Origin: Misgurnus anguillicaudatus
Taxonomy: Eukaryota; Chordata; Actinopteri; Cypriniformes; Cobitidae
NCBI RefSeq assembly: GCF_027580225.2
Contig: NW_027395283.1
Span: forward strand, 9,722,001-9,786,000
Length of the DNA stretch: 64,000 bases
Direction of reading: 5' to 3'
In this document: piece after piece, positions 56,648-64,000 of the stretch
Layout: every line of letters starts with the position of its first letter
How positions within the stretch are numbered: the stretch's first letter is position 1
The notes under the pieces: model-generated
The model's input: the letters and a program-made list of their open reading frames with translations, nothing else
Told to the model about the DNA's origin: nothing
Databases searched by the model: none
Made by a program: the position numbers and the translations under genes

Positions 56648-56772
56648 AAATACATACATACATACATACATACATACATACATACATACATAGATACATA
56701 GATAGATAGATAGATAGATAGATAAGATAGATAGACAGATAGATAGACAGACAGACAGATGGATAGGCTAGT
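56648..56772. repeat. Compound tetranucleotide microsatellite
   Basis: (CATA)n from about 56648 to 56690, then (GATA)n with GACA variants to about 56772. Confidence 0.95.
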
Positions 56773-57884
56773 ATAGAGAGATAGGCAGACAGCCAGATAG
56801 ACTAAGGTTAGCATATCTTCGTGTAGAAAGTAAACAAACAATTAACATACTCGTGCATGCTGGCTTGAGGGGGTCCATGATCCTGCCTGAAATGGGTGTA
56901 ACTTTATGCGATCTTCAGCACAAACGGTTTTGGCAGCATGTCTCTAATCCTTGAAGGTGAGTGAAGCACGTCACGTCTGTTCGCGGGGACCAGCGACCCA
57001 AACGCACTCACTTTCTTACAGCCAGTAGGTTTCTACAGAAACTGTTTTATTATTTCCCGGTGGGCCGATCTGATTATAGCTAAACATTTCGAGTTATATT
57101 AGCAACACCGTCTGGCGGCGTGATGTGCGGCCGGTTCCCGCAGCCCGCTGGTCAAACTGTGCAGGCAGCCTCTCTGCTCAATAAAGTATATTAAAGTGCT
57201 CAACCTGTTCGGCAGGTCCAAACATGTACAGGATTTATAAAAATACGGTGATCAATGAGCGGTTCCTCCTCAAATGGCTTAGCCTGTCGTGATGTAAAAA
57301 GCCGCCGAACGCCTGTTTATTACAGTATGTATGCGGTCGGATCCGAGTGTGCTGCAGCTGCTGACTGCTGCTGCATATAAAATGATCGTGTGATTCGTTA
57401 TAATCGCATAAACAATATAACAAAGCATCCTTTTATTTCACAAAACAATATATTTGAGATATTATTTGATAGACTAGTAAGTGTGGATTAAGGATGTTTA
57501 AAAATCTCTAGCCTGGTGGTCAGGACATGAATGGATCAAATCAGCAGATTTGCGAAGTTTTATTTATCTCCACATATATCATAAATAATAATTAGCAAGG
57601 TAACTTTGCAGTATAACACATTATATATTTCCTACGATGTATATATGATTTCCAAATTATATACGTAAGTATTAAACAGCAATAAATGTCTCATCTATCT
57701 CTATGGCTCTGGCTGAGTCTGTCTCCACTTCTCCCCAACGTGACGTCATCGCAGAATTGCGTTAAAAAAACCGTTAATACCAAAAACTTAAAAAAAGTGG
57801 TCTTTAAGACCATTTTTGAGACATTTTAAAAATTATACACATATCTTGAGTGATTTATGTACCCATTAATCGACAGTGGTGGTT
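56773..57884. other. Interval without recognised genes
   Basis: Moderately GC-rich around 57000-57200 and AT-rich after. No domain or repeat ends were identified. Confidence 0.4.
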
Positions 57885-58146
57885 AACCTGCAACATACAC
57901 TTTAAGAAAGTTATGTGCCATCCAGTCACTAACATCGCTAAGGCAGTCTGTTAGCTTAGAAAACGTGTGTGTTTCGCTGGGATGTGAGGACATGTAAAGC
58001 TGGGTATCATCCGCATAGCAGTGAAAACTTATGTTATGTTTCCTGATAATGTCTCCTAGGGGTAACATATATAACGAGAACAGGATAGGACCTAAAACTG
58101 ATCCCTGCGGTACACCGTATTTAACCAGGGAGTGATATGACTCTTC
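57885..58146 (-). mobile_element. L2 RT fragment in reverse orientation
   Basis: The minus strand encodes [20 protein letters not shown] and [20 protein letters not shown], the RT region around motif C. It corresponds to copy-1 bases of about 8970-9216. It directly precedes the plus-strand L2 copy 2 (junction about 58146), whose own RT lacks part of this stretch. Confidence 0.8.
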
Positions 58147-58945
58147 CTCGATTACAGACTAATGGCTCGGTTCTGACATCAGATGCTAATGTAAACATTA
58201 CAAATACTGGATCGAGCGCGCATAGTGTTCCGACATCAGATGCTACTATAAACATTACAAATACTGTATCAAGCGCGCATAGTGTTTATCATAATACACA
58301 TGGCTCGGTTCCGACATCATAGTCAAGTCGGCGGTCTAACTGGGTGACTGTCAGGCGGCATAGTCATATACGGCGTCCATCTAAGACCCATAACGTTACG
58401 GTACTTTCTAACAGATTCGATCCCCTAAGGAATACACTAGCTGAAACACCTGTTAAAAGTGCCCTGGTCATGGAGATTCTATACTCAGGAACACTAACAT
58501 TGTGGCACCAAACACCATAGTCGACTGTATACCGGGAGCCAGAACGTCTGACATTAGATCCAAACTTAAAGTGCTGGCTAATGCTAAACGGAAGTTTTCT
58601 AAGATTGTTATTCACGCCGGAACAAATGACACCAGACTCTCACAGTCGGAAATCACCAAAGATACTATTAAGGAGATGTGTGAAATTGCAAAAACAATGT
58701 CAGACAATGTAATATGCTCTGGTCCCCTCCCCGCTTACCGGGGAGATGAAACACATAGTAGATTAGTAGACAATGGCTGGATGTCAAAGTGGTGCCCTCA
58801 GCATAATGTAGGGTTTATAGACAATTGAAAGCTTTTCTGGGGTAGACCATTTCTCCTAACCCGAGATGGCCTTCATCCGACATCAGAAGGAAGTGCTATA
58901 CTCACCAGAAATCTGATTAATAGTCTTAATTCTGATATAGTATGA
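58147..58945 (+). pseudogene. L2 copy 2 ORF1 remnant (esterase)
   Basis: Contains a 57-bp tandem duplication (NVNITNTGSSAHSV then TINITNTVSSAHSV), a TAG at 58321-58323, a one-base deletion near 58470 that destroys the GDSIL nucleophile box, then 58502-58828 with PNTIVDCIPGARTSDIRSKL and VIHAGTNDTRLSQSEITKDT, and a TGA at about 58826 for Trp. The zinc finger and N-terminus are missing. Clearly inactive, unlike 5791-6876. Confidence 0.8.
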
Positions 58946-59182
58946 CTATCCAGGGCCCAGGTCAGGAAACAGACGGATCAGCTTTACTGTCCGTCTGTTA
59001 GCTGGCATGATATGTCAAGATCACATATATCCCAGCACTTCGAGTCGATCTTACCAGAATATCAACACATTTCAACTGTATCTGTTCCCCGAACAAGCAA
59101 ATACAGAACACCGCTTGCCACATCATGTACAAATTTGATCAACATACAATTAGAAAACAATACATTACAAGATGAACCTTGA

Positions 59183-60409
59183 ATGTTAAAATTCGGCCTT
59201 CTTAACATTAGATCGCTTACCAATAAAGAACCTATTGTTAATGGAATAATTAATGACCAAAACTTAGATGCACTCTGTTTAACAGAAACCTGGCTTAAAG
59301 CAGATGACTACACTAGTTTAAACGAATCCACCCCACAAGACTATTATTATAAACACGAACCTCGGTTAAAGGGGAGAGGGGGTGGTGTAGCTACAATATA
59401 CAATAAAATTTTTAAAGTAAACCAAAAATCTGAAGTAAAATTTAAATCATTTGAACTAATGTTGTTAAATATGGAAATAACCGATCGTAACCACAAACAG
59501 CTCTCTTTTGCCTTAGCTACAATCTATAGACCTCCGGGCCACCATGCAGATTTCCTTAAAGAAATAGCAGATTTCCTGTCTGAGCTTGTAGTCACTGTAG
59601 ATAAAGCTCTTATCGTTGGTGATTTTAATATTCATGTGGATAACCCAAAAGATGCACTAGGACGTGCGTTTATGGATGTTCTAAATTCTCTCAATATTAG
59701 ACAAAACGTGACAGGGCCAACGCATACTCGTAAGCACACATTAGACTTAATTCTGTCACTCGGACTCAATATTAATGACATCAAAATATCACCTCAGAGT
59801 GATGCAGTTTCTGACCATTACCTTGTGTCATACACTGTACTTCTAGATAGGATCACTCAATCCACAACATGCTACCGACTAGCCAGAACAATAATTTCCA
59901 CCACTAAAGATAGCTTTATTAGCACTCTTCCAGACCTGTCCCAAATTAAACATGTAGCAGATAACTGTGACGATCTAGATATTGTAATAGAAAACCTAAA
60001 CAATGTCTGTTCAAACGCATTGGATGCCGTTGCACCCATTCGAAAAAAGAGAATCAAAGAAAAACCGCCAGCTCCATGGTATGATCATCACACCGCAGCA
60101 CTCAAAAAGGCAACTAGGAAAATGGAAAGAAATTATAGAAGCACAAAGTTAGAGGTATGGCGTGCAGCATGGAAAGATAGTGTTAAACACTACAGACAGG
60201 CTATTAAAACCGCCAGATCTACCCATCTTAGCAAGCTTATAAATGAGAATCATAATAACCCTCGTTTCCTCTTTAGCACCGTTGCAAAACTGACTAGAAA
60301 CAAAGAACAAACAGAAACCAATAGTAAACTCCACCACAATAGTAACGACTTCATGAACTTCTTCTCTAACAAAATTACGGCTATAAGGGAAAACATCGTA
60401 GCTACATAG
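59183..60409 (+). pseudogene. L2 copy 2 ORF2, intact endonuclease part
   Basis: Open from ATG 59183 to TAG 60407. The APE-type endonuclease is complete: [42 protein letters not shown] and SDHYLVSYT. This domain nicks target DNA for target-primed reverse transcription. A TGA at 59179-59181 separates it from the usual start near 59012. It supplies the sequence missing from copy 1. Confidence 0.8.
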
Positions 60410-61860
60410 GCAGCCACCACTCTACCCGTTAGTTCACTTAACACTAGACTACCATACGAACATCTTGATTCATTTAAACCTACTACAATAGAAGAGCTCT
60501 CTAAACTAGTAACGTCATCCAAATCATCGTCCTGTATATTAGACCCCGTTCCCACAAAACTGCTTAAAGAGGTATTCCCTGTAGTGTCAACCCCGGTTCT
60601 AAATATCTTTAACTCATCGCTAGAAATAGGATACGTTCCAACAGCTTTCAAACTAGCAGTTATTAAACCGCTGATTAAAAAACCACAGCTTGATCAGGGA
60701 GAGCTTAATAACTTTAGACCAATCTCAAATCTCCCTTTTCTTTCGAAAATATTAGAAAAGGTAGTGGCAAGCCAGTTACGCACATTCTTGACAAATAATA
60801 GTACATATGAAAAGTTCCAATCAGGATTCAGGCCCCACCATAGCACAGAGACAGCGTTGCTTAGAGTTTCAAATGACCTCCTATTATCATCCGATCGTGG
60901 TGAAATCTCAATTCTTATATTATTAGACCTTAGTGCAGCCTTTGACACAATAGATCACACAATCTTACTCAATAGACTAGAAAACTATGTTGGTATCAGT
61001 GGTCAGGCGCTAGCCTGGTTTAGGTCGTATCTAACCAATCGCTGAAACATAACATAAGTTTTCACTGCTATGCGGATGATAACCAGCTTTACATCTCCTC
61101 ACATCCCAGCGAAACACACATGTTTTCTAAGCTAACAGAGTGCCTTAGCGATGTTAGTGACTGGATGGCACATAACTTTCTTAAGCTGAACTCCAATAAG
61201 ACAGAGATACTTATTATTGAACCGAATCGCTACAAACATAATATGTCAGATTACAAGTTGCACATAGATGGCTGCACTGTGGTGCCATCTTCCACGGTTA
61301 GGAATTTAGGCGTAATGTTCGACAACAACTTATCCTTCGATAGTCATATCGCCAACGTCTGCCGCACAGCATTCTTCCATCTTAGAAATATCTCGAAAAT
61401 ATGCCATATACTGTCTACATCTGACGCAGAGAAGCTTATCCATGCTTTTATGACCTCTAGAATAGACTATTGTAACTCGCTACTCGGGGGATGCCATGCA
61501 AATCAAGTAAACAAGCTTCAGCTAGTTCAAAACGCTTCCGCAAGGGTACTTACTCGATCTAAAAAGTATGACCACATAAGCCCAATTCTGGCATCTTTAC
61601 ACTGGCTACCAGTTAAATATCGCATACAATTTAAAATATCACTAATCACCTACAAAGCTTTAAATGGCCTAGCACCCTCATATCTTAGAGAATTACTATC
61701 AGAATACAATCCATCATGCACACTACGGTCGCAAAATTCTGGTCTCTTGATTATCCCTAGACTATCAAAAGTGTCTAAAAGTGGAAGGTCATTTTCCTAC
61801 TTAGCCCCTAAGCTCTGGAATGATTTACCAACCGATGTCCGAGAATCAATTCAATTCAAT
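60410..61860 (+). pseudogene. L2 copy 2 ORF2, reverse transcriptase part with deletion
   Basis: 60584-61045 encodes [20 protein letters not shown] and [12 protein letters not shown] (motif A), ending at a TGA created by a deletion of about 129 bp compared with copy 1 (8948-9076), which removes [10 protein letters not shown]. After it come HCYADDNQLY (motif C kept, near 61066) and 61120-61850 with [13 protein letters not shown] and [14 protein letters not shown]. The antisense insertion then cuts the C-terminus. Confidence 0.8.
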
Positions 61861-62778
61861 TCAATTCAATTCAATTCAATTCAATTTTATTTATATAGCG
61901 CTTTTCACAATACTCAATTGTTTCAAAGCAGCTTTACATTAATAGAAGCAGTAAAAGCACAGAAAAATGACAGATAGCACAACATAATACACAATAGCAT
62001 AAGCTGTCAAATTTGCTGAGGCTATGACTCGACATTATGAACGAGCGTATTACTAATGTAACGTCTAGGAAAAGAAGCTAAATTAAGCCCAAGCAGGCTA
62101 CCTCCCCGGGGTAAAAAACCCCCTAGGAGAAAAAAAACAAAAACCCCGGGTTGTTTAGCCGAGGAAATAAAAAATAAAAAGTCCTAGGAGGGAAAAACCC
62201 TTGGGAGATATATATGTATATAAACACATATAAACGGATAAGGAGATTAAGCGGGGATTAAGCGGGGTTTAAGCGGGTTCTGCCGGTGGTCGTTGGTCAG
62301 GCATCAGCTGGGCATCACAGTGATGGACGACCAGTAGATCAGAGGTGAGTCGACTTTCACATCTACCGGAACTGGGTCTGTTTGTCCCATTGTCCTCAGG
62401 GTCGAGGACAGGACAGGGAGAGAAAAACAAAATCATATTAGCGTAGGGGCCGTTCACATGTAATGCAAGTGTCACACAGTGATGTGGTTTAATCAGCTTA
62501 GTTTCAGACAGACTAACTATTGCGGCATAATTATATTATCCACAGTTGAGGATTTTGCAAATTGGGGGCCCACTGCGACGGTATACATGGTAACTAAGGG
62601 TCACCTTCTGATTTTTAAGAGAAAGAGAAAATGAAACCTGTCGACCCGTTTGACTAAGGCCTGTAACCCCACTGTCGTCGTTAATGCAGGTTCAGTGGCA
62701 AACGGGTCTATATTGCATGCTATTTACAAGATCACGAGAAAACGCCAACATCGCAACCTGACCATACGTGCCAACCCG
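61853..62778 (-). mobile_element. Antisense L2 3' end nested in L2 copy 2
   Basis: Begins with six to seven TTCAA units, then AAAATAAATATATCGCGA-type tail sequence read on the minus strand, and the L2 3' UTR back to one minisatellite unit at about 62650-62770. GAATCA occurs on both sides as a short target duplication (about 61852-61857 and 62779-62784). The insertion interrupts ORF2 about 40 codons from its end. Confidence 0.8.
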
Positions 62779-62940
62779 AATCAGACACAGTCGATAATTT
62801 TAAATCTAGACTAAAAACTTTTCTCTTCAACAAAGCATTCGCATAATTTGTCTAGTAAAAGTACTTAACTCGAAATAGTTATCTGTACGGAACAAAGCAC
62901 TCGCGGTCATAACACAGACCAACCAAATAAATAAATAAAA

Positions 62941-63860
62941 ACCTTATCTTAACCTATAGTCGGATTGCGATTTTGGAACTTTCGTGTTCTTGTGAATAGT
63001 ATGCCATACAAACCCGTTTGCCACTGAACCTGCATTAACGACGACAGTGGGGCCTCCAGCCTTAGTCAAACGGGTTGGCACGTATGGCTGGGTTGTGATT
63101 TTAGCGCTTTCTGTGTCTTGTGAATAGTATGCCATACAAACCCGTTTGCCACTGAACCTGCATTAACGACGACAGTGGGGCCTCCAGCCTTAGTCAAACG
63201 GGTTGGCACGTATGGTTGGGTTGTGATTTTGGCCCTTTATTTGTATTGCGAATAGTATGCCATACAGACCCGTTTGCCACTGAACCTGCATTAACGACGA
63301 CAGTGGGGCTTCTGGCCTTAGTCAAACGGGTTGGCATGTATGGTTGGGTTGTGATTTTGGCGCTTTCTTTGTATTGCGAATAGTATGCCATACAGACCCG
63401 TTTGCCACTGAACCTGCATTAACGACGACAGTGGGGCTTCCGGCCTTAGTCAAACGGGTTGGCATGTATGGTTGGGTTGCGATTTTGGCGCTTTCTTTGT
63501 ATTGCGAATAGTATGCCATACAGACCCGTTTGCCACTGAACCTGCATTAACGACGACAGTGGGGCTTCCGGCCTTAGTCAAACGGGTTGGCACGTATGGT
63601 CGGGTTGCGATTTTGGCGCTTTCTTGTGTCTTGTGAATAGTATGCCATACAGACCCGTTTGCCACTGAACCTGCATTAACAACAACAGTGGGGCCTCCAG
63701 CCTTAGTCAAACGGGTTGACACGTATGATCAGGTTGCGATGTTGGTGTTTTCTCGTGATCTTGTAAATAGTATGCAATATAGACCCGTTTGCCACTGAAC
63801 CTGCATTAACGACGACAGTGGGGTTACAGGCCTTAGTCAAACGGGTCGACAGGTTTCATT
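62941..63860 (+). repeat. 128-bp minisatellite in the L2 3' UTR
   Basis: Seven units. GAATAGTATGCC starts at 62994, 63122, 63250, 63378, 63506 and 63635, with a diverged unit at about 63763. The spacing is 128, 128, 128, 128, 129 and 128. Each unit has CCCGTTTGCCACTGAACCTG and, later, CCTTAGTCAAACGGGTTGGC, so it contains a short inverted CCGTTTG/CAAACGG pair. Minus-strand frames through it are by-products. Confidence 0.95.
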
Positions 63861-64000
63861 TTCTCTTAAAAATCGGAAGGTGACCCTTAGTTACCATATA
63901 TACCGTCGCAGTGGGCCCCCAATTTGCAAAATCCTCAACTGTGGATAGTATAATTATGCCACAATAGTTAGTCTGTCTGAAACTAAGCTGATTAAACCAC
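63861..64000 (+). other. L2 copy 2 3' UTR, continues beyond the window
   Basis: Reverse complement of about 62500-62640 in the nested antisense L2. The shared region extends from about 62500 to 62775 and from about 63720 to 64000. Confidence 0.8.

Larger units (their letters stand above)
58147..62940 (+). mobile_element. L2 LINE copy 2, 5'-truncated and rearranged
   Basis: Starts inside ORF1, runs through ORF2, is split at about 61853-62778 by an antisense L2 3' end, and resumes with the last ORF2 codons (AATCAGACACAGTCGATAAT) at about 62779. An internal deletion of about 129 bp at 61041 removes RT motif B. The 3' UTR continues into the minisatellite at 62950 and past the window end. Confidence 0.85.

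Noticed and set aside
56850..57200. Second exon for the small gene starting at 56310
   Set aside because: Candidate acceptors and a GTGAGT donor near 56956 exist, but every frame tested has a stop or the phase does not fit.
57885..58322. Standard twin-primed 5' inversion of L2 copy 2
   Set aside because: In twin priming the reversed piece is upstream of the forward piece in the element; here it is from ORF2 while the forward part starts in ORF1.
62944..63722. Series of minus-strand frames encoding a repeated TRLTKA-SPTVVVNAGSVANG peptide
   Set aside because: They arise from the 128-bp minisatellite. The unit length is not a multiple of three, so each frame ends quickly, and the host is a LINE 3' UTR.

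Overview
The window is vertebrate nuclear DNA, most probably from a cyprinid teleost (zebrafish, carp or goldfish relative). The grounds are the repeat families, which I recognise from memory: a DIRS retrotransposon with the gag and tyrosine-recombinase types common in zebrafish, L2-clade LINEs ending in (ATTGA)n with an esterase-type ORF1, many hAT elements with 8-bp target duplications, and long (TA)n tracts. Coding pieces carry GT/AG introns. No bacterial-type gene, operon or CRISPR array is present. Nearly all recognisable coding sequence belongs to transposable elements or to damaged copies of multi-copy fish gene families. I found no intact single-copy host gene.

Layout. 1-5010: 3' part of a decayed DIRS element (gag, RT, RNase H, tyrosine recombinase, then a long hairpin). 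5324-10629: nearly full-length L2 LINE with a dimeric 5' UTR, intact ORF1, and ORF2 broken only by two small deletions. 10630-14200: non-coding, with a foldback element and microsatellites. 14248-24259: a large minus-strand pseudogene encoding C2H2-like zinc fingers, a Cys-rich module, a Ulp1-type (C48) cysteine protease and an F-box-like tail. Its protease exons now lie on the plus strand between two near-identical inverted hAT copies, so a segment of the gene has been flipped. 24550-25278: BEL/Pao-like remnant. 26570-26957: minisatellite. 27270-28620: LINE remnant split by a 493-bp element carrying the first exon of a RecQ-like helicase. 29640-33540: Harbinger-like elements and a broken hAT transposase gene. 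35967-49846: minus-strand LTR retrotransposon with 99.5 per cent identical LTRs, a tRNA-Ile primer site and a gag gene but no recognisable pol. Its interior is filled with at least five nested DNA transposons. 49941-54763: minus-strand SWIM/YqaJ-nuclease pseudogene whose intron holds a three-deep transposon nest. 54800-56236: hAT with perfect target duplication between that gene and a divergent small first exon. 57885-64000: a second, rearranged L2 with a reversed RT fragment, a nested antisense L2 tail and a 128-bp minisatellite in its 3' UTR.

The elements interact mainly by insertion and recombination. Target duplications and restored reading frames give a relative order at several places (LINE then RecQ-carrier; hAT transposase then Harbinger-like; Tc1-like then hAT then hAT). 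The strongest single observation is the inversion of protease exons between inverted hAT copies, supported by matching splice phase across both breakpoints.
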